Below the pieces are notes generated by a model. That model made no database searches and was not told where the DNA came from. It worked only from the letters and a program-made list of their open reading frames with translations. Below, in pieces: positions 1 to 11,306 of a DNA stretch of 64,000 nt. The translations under genes and the position numbers were made by a program. This DNA comes from Agapanthus africanus (taxonomy: Eukaryota > Streptophyta > Magnoliopsida > Asparagales > Amaryllidaceae): assembly GCA_030015575.1 (NCBI GenBank), contig CM057337.1, positions 378,471,582 through 378,535,581 of the forward strand. The letters are read 5' to 3'. The first letter of the stretch is position 1. Every line of letters starts with the position of its first letter.

Positions 1-12
1 TCCTCCAAGTTG

Positions 13-57
13 CCGCGGAAGGGCGGCCAAACCCATGGTTTGGCCGCGCTTCCGCGG
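13..57 (+). other. GC-rich leader hairpin (copia D)
   Basis: Near-perfect inverted repeat: outer arms CCGCGGAAG (13-21) and CTTCCGCGG (49-57), inner arms GCGGCCAAACC (23-33) and GGTTTGGCCGC (37-47), with a 3-nt loop. The same position in A and C holds a hairpin of similar size with different arm sequence. Confidence 0.85.
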
Positions 58-1223
58 CCATGTGAGGAGCACGTGCTCCCAAATTTTTGCAGTGGGTTCT
101 TCTGTGGATTTTGGGGTTTTTGATATATTTAGTTTTGGCCCAGATTTTGTTACTGTTCACCAGTAAGCTGTGGGGCCCACTTTTTAATATTTCGTCTTTG
201 GTCGATCGAAATTTAAACACGTTAGTTTACAGTGCTTACATTATATCTCCGACCGGGAATGTCATTTGATCGGTAAACCGCGTCTGATTGCTATAGTTCT
301 TTTAGACGGGTTTGCGAACGTGACATTCGCATTGATGTTCTGTGTTGTGCTGTGATGTTGCGGATTTGTCGTGGTGGATAGCAGTGTGCAATGGTAGTAC
401 AGTTTATGTTTATTTGTACATTTGATATTGCGGGGCGAGCGTCCAACTTGTGGACAGCCGTCACTGCCTGTTGTATAATATTCTTTTGGGGCACGACCAG
501 GTTGCGGTCGATGTACCTATTGTACTATTTTTCATTACTGTACTAGGTCTTACCCCGCGACGGAGTGCACGGATAGCCGGGTTCTGGAGGGCAACGGGTC
601 CGCATCTCATGGCTTTGGGAGGCAGAGGGGCCCCACTCTAAAATTGGCAGACTGTTCGCCGCACTCGTAGGGGGTACAGGTTGACCCAAGGAGGGGTGCT
701 CAATTTACCGGATTCCGTGAAGTGCCGGGTATTCCATTCACTATGCTGTGGGGACTGCCTCGCTTCAGGTTTTGGCGGGTAACTTGCCGCACCCGTAGGG
801 GTCTAGGTTTCATTGCACAGGCTATCCACATGACAGGGGAACGTCGGGTTTCAGCAGCGGCTCTGTGAAACCCGGGGATCCCAGATATCTGTATTGTTCT
901 GTGATGCTTATTACTTTTCTGTAATGTTGCATATTATCACGCCTGGAGCGATTATGTATATTGGTTTATATACTATTAGATGTTGTATATGTTTTACACC
1001 CGCGCTAGTCCAGTCCCCGCTCTGTCGTTAGTTAAGTAACCTAACGGGTGATGACGGGACCCAGTGACGAATGCGGATGGCATATACGTACATTTTATTT
1101 TCGTTCTTTTCTGGTGTGATTTATTGATGGGACTGCGTTGATTCTGATCAATGCAAAGTAAAACAAACCTGTTTTTAGTTGTTGGAACAAATTTAAAAAG
1201 TGTTATTGCAAAGACGTTTCCTT

Positions 1224-1457
1224 TTGTTTTGCATAGCGGTATTCGGTGGGAATATCCTGCACCTCATTCGACGAGGCAAGGGCTGATATCCCTTCACCGG
1301 GAAAGACCCCTTGGACAGAAGTTTGCGTCAGGGTAATAACTTTACTATAGTCGATTACATGTTGCTTTGCATAGCGGTATTCAGTGGAATATCCTGCACC
1401 TCATTCCACGAGGAAAGAGCCGAGATCCCTTTACCGGGAGTGACCTCTTTAGCAAAA
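1224..1457 (+). repeat. Duplicated leader module, two copies (copia D)
   Basis: Two related direct copies of about 95-100 nt, 1224-1327 and 1362-1457. Each starts with TTTTGCATAGCGGTATTC or a close variant, contains CCTGCACCTCATTC and a CACCGGGA motif, and the second ends with TTTAGCAAAA. The core GGTATTC...GAATATCC can fold back on itself. Paired copies occur in A and C. Confidence 0.75.
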
Positions 1458-1589
1458 GGTTTTCGCCACTATATTTTAAAAAGCTATCAGGTTCCTTCAG
1501 CGATATCAAGTTCACTACGCTAAAGGTTTTTCGCCAAAAACCAGCCGTAGCCCTCCGTCACTTCTTTTGGGTATTCAGTAGTATTCAAG

Positions 1590-1797
1590 CTATGTATTTT
1601 AGCCAAAGTTAAGGCATAGTGTTTGGTAGCTGCTGGGTATTCAATTGTTGCATAGATAGATGAGTTAGTTTGGGACAGTCGTTCTGCCGATTGGCCAAAG
1701 TCAGGGGCATGTGCGGGTGGGTTCAAATTGACAAGATAGTGATGGGTAGAACTTGGCATGTGACTTATGACATTTTGACCAAAGCCAAGGTTATAAG
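1590..1797 (+). other. Three hairpins sharing a core (copia D leader)
   Basis: Hairpins at 1590-1619 (CTATG/CATAG), 1685-1709 (TGCC/GGCA, weakest) and 1764-1797 (CTTATGAC/GTTATAAG with one G-U pair). All three enclose a core resembling TTGACCAAAGCCAAGG, while their closing stems differ. The same triplet is present in A, B and C. Confidence 0.65.
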
Positions 1798-2109
1798 AGC
1801 ATGGGGCAAAAATCAGATCGGGAGTTTCTAAAGAAACTGAAACTTGCCAAGTATGCGCATACCTTCTGGAGTATGAGTAACGTGGATGCATTCCATCACG
1901 TTATCATGCGATGAGAGTTGGATCCCGATTCCCACTGATGAGTTGGTTTACTCTTCGGGTGATCCCGATTGATTCTTCTTTAGGTTTGGAGGAGAATTTG
2001 ACAGGACAGTGGGAGGTTTCCGGATTAGATAAAGTTATGACCATTCTGATCTAGGTTAGAGTGCACGCAGAGTGTTTCTTTTCTCTCTCTCTCTTTGGCA
2101 GTGACCTTT

Positions 2110-5100
2110 GACCGACCCTAGACTATGACTCAGTGACCAGGTTGACCGAACCTTCTTAAAATACTGGCTTTTGGATTGTCTATGTTGCATAAGTCATTGC
2201 CACTCTTTCTTTTACCCTTTGAATTTCTCAGAACACCCGTATTACTACGGATATCCACTTCCATTGGATAGATCCATCGTATGGTTATATACGAACTCGA
2301 AGGGACTTCTTCGAGGATGGATCAAGGTTCAGGAGAAATAGAATTGGTTTATTCAGTTGTTTTTTATTATCACCTTCTCTCAGGTTGCGAGAGCTCCTTG
2401 GTTTAGGAGAGTACACCTATTACGCTTATTGGATAGTCTTATTCCAAACCATAGGCAGGTGCCGAAAGGTAGGGAATGAAGAAAACCAATTAGCCTAAGT
2501 AGAGTGTGCAGAAGGTAATATGTAAAGACAAAATAAAGGGATTAGAAAGAGGGCAAAGTAAATTGCGACTGATATCATTCACGACCAAAACCGCGTACTT
2601 CATCGCCACTCCAATTTCACCTTTAAAAGAATAAGGTATTATTCAGTTGTCTTTTATCATCACCTTCTCTCAGATGCGAGTACTCCTTGGTTTAGGAGGG
2701 TACACCTATTATGCTTACTGGATAGTCTTCTACCAAACCATAGGCTGGTGCCGAACGGTAGGGAAGGAAGAAAACCATTTAGCCTAACGATGGTGTACAG
2801 AAGGTAACGACTAAAGACAAATAAAGGGATTTGGAGAGATGGCAATAAAATATACGGTTGAAGTCATGAATTGGATTATGGAAGAGGCATTGCTAAGAAT
2901 ACCAGGATACCCCTACGAAACATTTTCGTGTTTCAGTGCATTGTTAAAGAAAACCTGTTTTCCCGATTAGACACTTACTCCAAGGGTATGTATTTACCAG
3001 GTTTCATTTTCATATCTGTATGGTTTTACAGATGATGAGTGGGAGTAAGATATTGGGAATTAGGTGATCATCCTCATTATATCGGAATTCGTTGTAATTG
3101 GTGATATTTGAGGAAATCGCCAGGGTACAGTTTTCAACCTACGACGCACAGGTTTTGAGTTGTTCAACTCAGCGGACTTATACAGAGTATTGTATGTTGT
3201 CCAAGTGTCCATCAGGACAAAAGGGTAGGTCCTCGTACTATGTTCTGTTTACTTATAACTTCTCTAGTATTTAGACAAGTGTTTCGTAGAAATACAAGGT
3301 CTAAGTTTTGAGAAGTTGTGGGTATAAGAATAAAGTAGAGAACCAGATATCACAAGTATCGGGATTCTTCAAAGAGATCGAAGATGTAGATTCTTGTGAT
3401 TGGTATTCAGATGATAGTGATGGTTTTGAGAAACGTGTTTCTCTTTCAGGTTACTCATAATTGGATGGATTCCTAAGTTGAGTAATGCTGATTAGCCTCT
3501 TTCCATTAAGTTGATATGCACTGGAGACAGCTGCATGATTTGAATAAGGTTCCAATTAAATAAGTGCCAAAGTTTCTGTATTGGATATAGAATGGATCGT
3601 ACCTTAAAAGAAATTAAGGTACGGGGAGTTGTCCAGCTTATGCTTAAAACCAGACACTGGATAACTCAGGGCACGTTTCTGTAGTGGCTGTTTGTGGGTT
3701 GACCCTGGCTATGACGAGGGTTGATATTCTACCATTCCGAAGATCAATAGTGATATTGTTCTTGACTCGCCACAGTTTTAGTAAAAATGGATCTTTTTCA
3801 GAAAACAGTAGTGGGAGTATGGTAGAACTGGAAGTGATTCCAGAACCGCGAACGATTACGGAAAATTTAATAGGACCTATACATTCAATCAGGTTTGACA
3901 TTCCAATAGCCACTCCGCAGATATGGTAGGTAACCTCAGACACCCGAGAGGTACTTCGGTGTCCTCAAGGACGGTGACAGGGAGGTTCTTATCTACCCAG
4001 ACTTGACACTACTGTTGTTCCAGGATATGAGACCCGGTAGGAGGGTTGTCGTAGTCAGTGGGAGCATCGGAAGCATAGTGGGCAAGTAGCTTATATCTAT
4101 TTATAGACTTGAGCAGTTATAGCGGAGATAGATCATCTAATTTTGATGTGAAAGTCATAGGTTTGACTTCAATCAGAATAAGGGATGGATCAGTTAAGAA
4201 GGTAGTAGGGTGTGATGTCATGGTATCTGGATGACATACACAGAGTGGGAAGTAAAATTCCTATACTACGATCGGTTGTACTATGGTCGTCACACAGTTG
4301 TTTCTCCAGACAGGACATGGATATAATATTTGACATTCTGGTTTCTGGATCTATGGTTTTAGATCTGGATTTGGGTAGTTTCCTAATGTGGGTACTTTGA
4401 CAGATATTCTAATGGTTTTTAGAATAGTTGACTCCTAGCATGGTAGTGTACCTGCAGGTGATGGAGTCACCCTCTCTAAAGGTGTCGTATAGACTAAAGG
4501 GGAGAGGGATGTGCATGATTGGCAGATCACTTGCTTAGGCAATTGAGTCAATCATAAGATGTCAAGTACCGCACCAAATGTTGTTTTTGCACTAGATGCA
4601 ATAAGTTTGTATTAATCCAATCCTGGAGAAACATAAGGAAGCAGTTTTAGAACATTAGTACATGTTCTACGGATTTGATAACGGCAGCCTCTTTCGGGAG
4701 ACGGTTATCATTCCAGGCTTCAAAGGTGACATGGATGACAGAGTGATTGTCAGAGTTTTAGTTTTCCCTCAGACGAGGGACAGTATTATGGACAGGTGGT
4801 TCCAGAGGATACTGTGGGTGGCTTGGTGCCGGATACTGATTGGTTTCAGTGATCCATACAGTCTAAGAAGTTTGGATATGGAGTTCATTTATGAACTAAG
4901 GTCCCATCAGATATCCAGACATATTCTAAGACAGGTACTACTCAATTCGGGAGATGGCTTTCTCCGCGAACTTGAGATTAAGAGAGATAAAGAAAGATAC
5001 TTCTAGGCGGATCCACTCACTGAGGCTATTTCTCGAACACAATAGTTTTACAAACGGGCTTTGTGAAACTGATTAGTAGAGGAGTTGGATGTTCGGTTTC

Positions 5101-5146
5101 ACACGGGCTGTGAGTAGTCGACATCGCAATAATTAGCCTTGAGTGC
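2110..5146 (+). mobile_element. Decayed copia gag-pol remains (D)
   Basis: No long reading frame survives. Traces match the integrase-RT linker of A (around 3790-3900, a VELE-V-P spacer) and the RT catalytic region (around 4200-4290, where DDIH and a following IPxLxSV pattern recall DDILLIGNDIPMLQSV). RNase H traces lie near 4880-5010. The region is an old fossil with many breaks and also contains an internal duplication (2351-2851). Confidence 0.65.
2351..2851 (+). repeat. Direct duplication of about 213 bp inside D
   Basis: Copies at 2351-2563 and 2641-2851 both begin ATTCAGTTGT and share TTGGTTTAGGAG, GGATAGTCTT, CCAAACCATAGGC and AATAAAGGGATT in the same order. About 78 bp separates them. 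This looks like a segmental duplication inside the decaying element. Confidence 0.85.
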
Positions 5147-5157
5147 AAGTGGGAGAT
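5147..5157 (+). other. Polypurine tract of D
   Basis: AAGTGGGAGAT lies immediately before the LTR start TGTTGG. The same tract adjoins the 3' LTRs of A (28822-28832), B (complement, 49707-49717) and C (complement, 57436-57446), so it marks the plus-strand priming site. Confidence 0.85.
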
Positions 5158-7290
5158 TGTTGGAGATAGTGCCCTCATAGTCAATTATTGGATCGCAGGT
5201 ACGTGATTGCAATGATTGCGGAGGACCTATCCCGGTAGGACAGTCTTACTCGAGATGATAGTATACTATCTGGTTTGCCTTTATCAGTCGTGTACATGTT
5301 CAGGTGACTGATTGCATGTTACACTTTGATAGAGCCCTTAGGATCTGGCTTTACTACCAACTGTATGATGGCGATCATATACGTGAGAGTTGGGTAGTTT
5401 ATATGCATATCCTTAATTGTGGTCCCTAGTCGTGGGAGTTTCGAGACAGGGCATCGATACTCCGGAGTAGACTAGTGTATACAGTCGAGACCCCGACGAG
5501 GGGCGGTGGCCGGTCTCACAAGCCACTGGTGTCAGTTGGATCACCTAAGATGTATACAGGTGCTCATTGGGTTATGAGTACACCGGACAGGACTCGCCGG
5601 GAATCTGCTAGTTAGTACTATACCTATCGTCAGATAGCAGTTCCCAGGTGACATGTGTACAGGTTAGTTCATCGACCTGAGGTCGTCATTTGTCTCGTGT
5701 GAGTTCCCACTGTGCTTTGATTTCTACCCTACCACGGCTCAAAGGAGTCGTGCAAACAGGTAGCTTTTGGGTACAGTCCCGAGCCATATGGAGGCACGTG
5801 AGCGGATCGGCAGGGGATTCGTCTCTCCCGGTATTGGGGGCGAGATCGTGCTGTGTCTAGGAGAGCCATTACACATAGCCCACGGCCGTGGCAGGAGATT
5901 TACTGGTAGGTACTCCAGTAGTATCTCAGGGTGTTATTGGGCTTCACTCCGACACGACTTATACTGCTTCTAGGGGTCTGACGTTACTAGCCCCCTAGGC
6001 GGATATGCGATACTCATTGACGAACGGACCGGACTGTATATACATTGTCACTGTTAGACTCAGTAGGGTTTCTGGATGTGTTAGCTCATCGGCCACCCTT
6101 GAGTGCGCTCATCAGCCTCCCTTAAGTTCAGTCCGTGGGCAGCCGTCACGCATAGCTAGTGCAGTTGACGGTTTGTGGTTAAACCCACTGCCAGGGTACT
6201 GAAGAGTCATTAGAGTCCCCCACAGACAGTTTCCCAAGTTTCGGGCGAAACGTTGTAGAGGCCGTATGGTTTTATGGCAGGGTTCGGAAAATGCACGTGC
6301 GTTTACGCACGTGTCGATTTTCGGACAGATGTTACTGGTCGGCTTTGGTTTAAGCCGGATCCGAGTATTATATTGAGTAGGTATAATATCTTTGTCTCAG
6401 TTGCATTTGTATTCGGTCGTAATATAAATGCGGGTATTTTTATACAGTTTCGGGGTTGTCCTGAAATTCGTTTCAGGATCACTTTTGGAAGTTGCCAGTT
6501 TCCAGTTTTCTATCAGCCGTCTTTTAACATTCGGTTAAAGACGGATTTATCTTTTCTTCTGATATGAGTGAGTCATCATTCTAGAAGCTTCTAGAAGTGA
6601 TGAAGTGGCTTCATGACTCATTTGGCATTAATGGTGTCATTAAAGCTTTTGGTGACTAGCCTAATGACTCATGCTTTGTGATTAATTCCTTTTGGATTGC
6701 TTAAGATATTTTGAAGTGAGAAGCTTTCCTATGTTCACCCCCCCTCTCCTACGGTCACCTCCCTCATTCTATAAAGAGGCCGGCCCCTCTCTCTCTCTCT
6801 CATGGTTGTTGTTTTCATCGGTTAGAAAAGATATGATAGTTTTGGGGTGTATGGAATTCACAGTTCATTTTATTCCATCACCCGATTTCCACGGCAACTT
6901 CATTAACCGATCGTCCACGGATTTGGACGAAGTGAGACAAAGTCATCTACTCATTCTCTACATCAATCTTGGTCATCGCTTTTAGCAAACTTGACGATCG
7001 AGTTGCCTCGAGTCAGAGGCGGGAGCCCGTTTAAAGAACCGATCATGTGGTGCCACCTCGACGGAGGAGTTCGGAGATCGACGAGATCGGAGCAGCCGCA
7101 ACGGAGCGTGGGATGATGGTTGAAGAACGAAGGACTCGGATCTTTCGGTATAACCATTCTACACTCTTTACAGTTTGTTAGTTTAGCAATAATGGCAGAT
7201 CCGGGTTAAAGTATACGATAGCGCCAAGTTAAAAAGTTTTATTCCGCATTTGGCGTCTGTAGACTGCCGGGGCGCTAGCGTAGACTTACA
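5158..7290 (+). repeat. 3' LTR of copia D
   Basis: 2133 bp, bounded by TG (5158) and CA (7290). The left half is recognisably related to the LTRs of A, B, C and the solo LTR, especially 5700-6240 (TACAGTCCCGAG, CTCTCCCGGTATTGGGGG, GACCGGACTGTA). The right third differs, so this is a distinct subfamily. It contains palindrome CCACGGCCGTGG (5880-5891) and a G-box hairpin (6294-6313). Confidence 0.8.
6294..6313. promoter_or_regulatory. Inverted pair of G-box motifs in D LTR
   Basis: CACGTGCG, TTTA, CGCACGTG forms a perfect 8-bp stem with a 4-nt loop and contains CACGTG on both arms. CACGTG is the core bound by plant bZIP and bHLH factors. A regulatory role is inferred. A hairpin with different arms lies at the equivalent place in A (21548-21566). 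Confidence 0.5.
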
Positions 7291-7450
7291 TCCCAAATAC
7301 CCCTAAAGTTCGCGCAAAAGCTTTAATTTAGTTAAAAAAGGTGCCGGCAAGATTATACGGACGTTTGATCGAAATCGGGTTAAAACGGAAAATACCGACA
7401 ATTTTGCCGTAAAACGGGAAAATTCGCAAAACGATTTCTGAAACGTTACA
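7291..7450 (-). repeat. 3' LTR remnant of gypsy F
   Basis: About 160 bp that closely matches the far end of the right LTR (15096-15249), ending AAACGTTACA. The remainder is missing because copia D abuts it at 7290. Confidence 0.85.
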
Positions 7451-10400
7451 ATCTCCCCCCTTATAAAAATTCGTGCCCGAATTAAAATTTTTTACTAAGC
7501 GTACCTTCAAAGAGAGGATTACTAAACTCTCATATCTCGTTCGCAGCCTCCTAAGTGATTACCTCACTATACGGCTACGTCCAAGAAAAACCCTTCACAG
7601 ATAGCAAGACCTTTGACCGAAGTTTCTCCACCCGCCTAGCCATTAACACAATTGGCTGCTGGTGAACGAAAGATCGCGTCCAAGCTAAATGGTGTGGTGC
7701 TGAATCATGTGAGAAAGGTCATGAAGGTAATTGCAAAGTATCGACACAAGGAATACGGGGTGAATACTCAATAATCTCGGCGGAAGTGCCAAATTAAAGG
7801 CAACGGAACTAACTCACTTTAAGGATCTCGAAAGGACCTACAATTCTGGGTAAGCTTCCCAAACTCAACACGTCCTTCATCGGCAAAAATCCGTAGGAAT
7901 ACATGATCTCCCACTGCGAACTCGAGCCTACGACCACCATTGTCGGCATAAGACCTCTGTCCGCACAGGACTGTCATCATCCTCACCTGAAACAGCTGGA
8001 TCATTTCCGAAGTCTCTAGACAAGCTGGGGTCCAAAAATCCTACTACGCAGAGTCAGAAAAACAGACTGGAGATCGACACCACCTAACAAATAAAACATA
8101 AAGGTTGCCAATTGGAATGTCTCCTGATAACTGCTATCGAAAGAGAATCCGAACAATGGCAAGTGACGATCCCAACTGCCGAAAACAATTAATACGTACG
8201 CACAAGCATATCCTCTAGAGTCGGTGTAGCCCGCTCTCACAAAACCATCATCCTACGGATGGAAAAACGGAGCTAAAGCTCAACCAGTACGCAAGGCTTC
8301 CTGAAGCTCCTGCCCAAGACGGCAGGCGAACAGGGTGCCTTCATTGGATACGACCCTCGAACGAACTCTATGCAACGCACAAACTTAACAAAGAACAACT
8401 GAGCAGACTGAGAAAAACCGGACAACAAGCATCCGAATGGAGTCACACCCTGACTAAACCTGGGTAGACACCATAACGAATTTCATGGAGATCTGCTCCC
8501 ATTCGCACTTCGGAACAGTTAAAGATTGCAACTCTCCAGCCGGTCTCAGATGCTCAACCCAAAACACACAACAAGACAAACACCTTGAAACGAAACCCGA
8601 AACTGCTCTTTACATCCTGGCCCACCCGTAACTATCTCACAAGTCACGTCAAATGCTGGTGGAACTTGAATGAGTACAGAGAATTGATAGATGTGCCAGC
8701 TCTAGGATTTCACGTCTCTACCCGATAATATCAGGTACACAAACGTGTCCCTAACTTAGCACACTATTGTCACAAATCAAGGACTCCGAATCATTACCCA
8801 GCCGAGTATGCTCAAGTATCTCTAACGAACGAGCGTCGGTAGGCAGTGTCTTGCGAAAACGATTAGGGAAAAGTGGTCGGGAGCGGACATGAGCAAGTTG
8901 TCCCCTCAGTAGAGGCGAACCTAAGATGTACTCCACGATCGCACAAGAACTATAAATCTGTAGAAGACTGTCTCTGACTGCGCACAACTGGAACAAACTA
9001 ACCCCGGGCCTACGACTCCAGCATCAGCTACCACAATCGCCTTGCCAAGGGTAATAAAGGATCTCACAAGCACAATCCTCCACACGTTACATCCAACGGC
9101 GCTGTCTCAACAATCAAAACCCACTGCAGGAAGATGTACATTAAGCTCTGGTGGTCCGTGAAAATCTGACACGACTCTCGAACAAGTAGTGTCTCCAATC
9201 CCCAATGCACTACCACCGCGGCCATCTCCAGATCATGAGTGGGATATCCTGCTCGTGCTTCCTCCAAATGTAGGAAAGCAAAAGCGAATACTCTATAGTG
9301 TCACCTCAGTACACAATCGAGTCCCACTAGCGAAACATCACAGTTAAAACAACAAAGTCGCCCGAACCAAAAAGCAAGAAAGAACTGGTGCAGTTGTTAA
9401 CCGAATCTCCAACTTCTAAAAAACTCCGCACGAATGGCTCAGTCCAAAGAAAAGAAAGCTCCTTTCAGGTCAGTCCAGTCAACGGTGCAGCACTACACTA
9501 GCAATCCTGCATGAAACGGCGGTAAAAGCCTGCTAAGCCCAAAAATCTGCGGACTTCTGTCCGAACACAAGCCTAGGACTAAGCTGTACGGCCACGATCT
9601 TCCTCGGGACCATACGAAAAACCGTCTCCCCTAACTACAAGACCTAGGAGTCAACACAAACAAGCCTGAAGGAACACTCCGAGAATCTAGCAAACAGCTG
9701 GGGCTCTCCCAATGTCTGCAAAACAAATCCTCATGTGCTGCTCCTGTCCCTCAAGACACAAAGAACAGACCAGAATGTCATCAATAACACAACAATAACT
9801 GGTCGAGAAATGGCCTGAAGAAATCCGGTTCTTCATATCTACGAATACTGCTAGGGCATTGGTGAGTCCGACGACACCACCAAAACACACAAAGCCCGTA
9901 GCACGCACAAGGAAGTTTTCAGAATGTCATCACTCCGAACCCGCAGCAATGATGACCTGATCCCGAACAAACTTATAAAATGTCTCGCACTCTGGAGCCG
10001 ATCGAAGAAATCGTCAATGCGAGGTAAAGATACCTATCTGCACCGTAAGCCGGTTCAATTGGCGATCCATCAATACATAACCTAAACTGCCGTCTTCCTC
10101 CTTAACTAACAGAAATAGGAGCTCCTCAATGTGAAACACTCAGACGCACTAGCCCTCTAACAAACCACTCTGCAGCTGATCCTTAAGCTCCCTAAGCTCC
10201 GCCGGCTCATCTGGAACAACGTCGAAAAACTCTCGCATGATAAGAACCCGGTCCAACAAACCCACTGAGGCTTCGGTATTACGAATGAACGCCAAGAATC
10301 CTCGACATCCTCTCCTCAAAAGCCGACTAGCGAAAAAGGATGAATTCAAGCAGTGAGAGGCGGCACCACAGCCCCCCTGCACAACAAGAACTGACTTGCC

Positions 10401-11306
10401 GGAAGAAAAAAAACCTGACTGTTTCCTCACGGTAGTCCATAGACGCCTAGCACGTAACTAACCAGTCCATGCCCAAGAGAACGTCAAATTAAACATCTCT
10501 AGAAGGATCAAGTGACGGATGAATCTCCTAACCGATTGGCATACGACTGAATACGTGTCGCGCAATAAAAGAATCGCTGACAGAAGTTAACACCATAAAC
10601 GGCTGATCTAGCTAACACGAATACCCTCGTCCCAAACCTCTGCTACTCCCGCAACGGTCACGAAACCTATCTCGACGACTATTCCTCTGTCTCTGGGTTG
10701 GTACACCGGTACGAGTCCTCCACTGTTCCGGAACTCTAAGAGCCTCTGTAATACGTGTCTTGTAAACTAGGGATGCATCCACTGGTGCTATGTAGGTGAC
10801 GGAATACTGTGTGCTGATCGCAAGGAACAACTGGGTAGCAGGGTTGAAAACCTCCCGTCGCTGCGCTCGAATGGTCTCCACCAAAGAACTCATCGTCTGG
10901 CGCATGTCCTGCATCTCTGCCACAAGCCTAGCGATACTATCTGTCGAAGGCGGATCCGTCTACACCTATGCAACGAGCGTGCCATCCTGGTCAGTCCTTG
11001 ACCCACCCGAGTCAACTCTGACCTCGGCCCTCGCTGCACCTCACTGAGTCCCCATAGTCGTCGGCGGCAAAGGCTATAAATAGGGATAGGATTCGATATG
11101 AAAACGGAAATTGAATCACAAGGATATGAATCATCAAGGAAGGAATTTCATGTAATTGTACTTAGGTCACTTTAGGCGGAGTACTGCATCGTGAGTATGC
11201 TGCAGACATACACACACTACGTTACTCTGCTTAAGCTACCTACTCCATCATATCATGGTCATCCTACACTCCGTAAAGTAAAAACCTAGCGCTCTGATAC
11301 CAACTT
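7451..11306 (-). mobile_element. Decayed gypsy gag-pol interior (F)
   Basis: Read right to left: gag-like start near 10612-10923 (MAEMQDMRQTMSSLVETIRA, then an Arg-rich tail), protease-RT linker near 10150-10430, RT around 9500-10100, RNase H near 9064-9267, integrase traces near 8750-9000 and 7800-8300. Only short open stretches remain. Arrangement and motifs are those of Ty3/gypsy. No intact coding sequence. Confidence 0.7.
11291..11302 (-). other. Primer binding site of F
   Basis: The complement reads TGGTATCAGAGC, the classical initiator tRNA-Met complement used by many plant LTR elements, four bases from the LTR edge at 11307. Confidence 0.9.

Larger units (their letters stand above)
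1..2101 (+). other. Copia D untranslated leader
   Basis: Non-coding leader between primer site (outside the window) and gag start. It aligns in order with the leaders of A (22690-25541) and C (60244-63378): GC-rich hairpin, long AT-rich stretch, duplicated module of about 95 nt, three hairpins sharing a core, then a CT tract ending in AG at 2100-2101. No open frame of note is conserved between copies here. Confidence 0.75.
1..7290 (+). mobile_element. Ty1/copia LTR retrotransposon D, 3' part, decayed
   Basis: Plus-strand copia element whose 5' LTR lies left of the window. The order is leader (1 to about 2101), strongly decayed gag-pol remains (about 2110-5146), polypurine tract (5147-5157) and 3' LTR (5158-7290). 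Assignment rests on leader homology with elements A and C (same hairpins and duplicated module) and on recognisable integrase-RT linker and RT traces near 3780-4300. The interior is broken many times and is an old fossil. It ends inside the left LTR of gypsy element F, so it probably inserted there; the first bases after its LTR (TCCCA, 7291-7295) match the uninterrupted F LTR at the corresponding place. Confidence 0.85.

Noticed and set aside
7460-7560. Possible CRISPR or regularly spaced repeats in AT-rich stretches
   Set aside because: No regular repeat-spacer pattern; plant nuclear context makes it implausible. Minisatellites explain the repeats seen.
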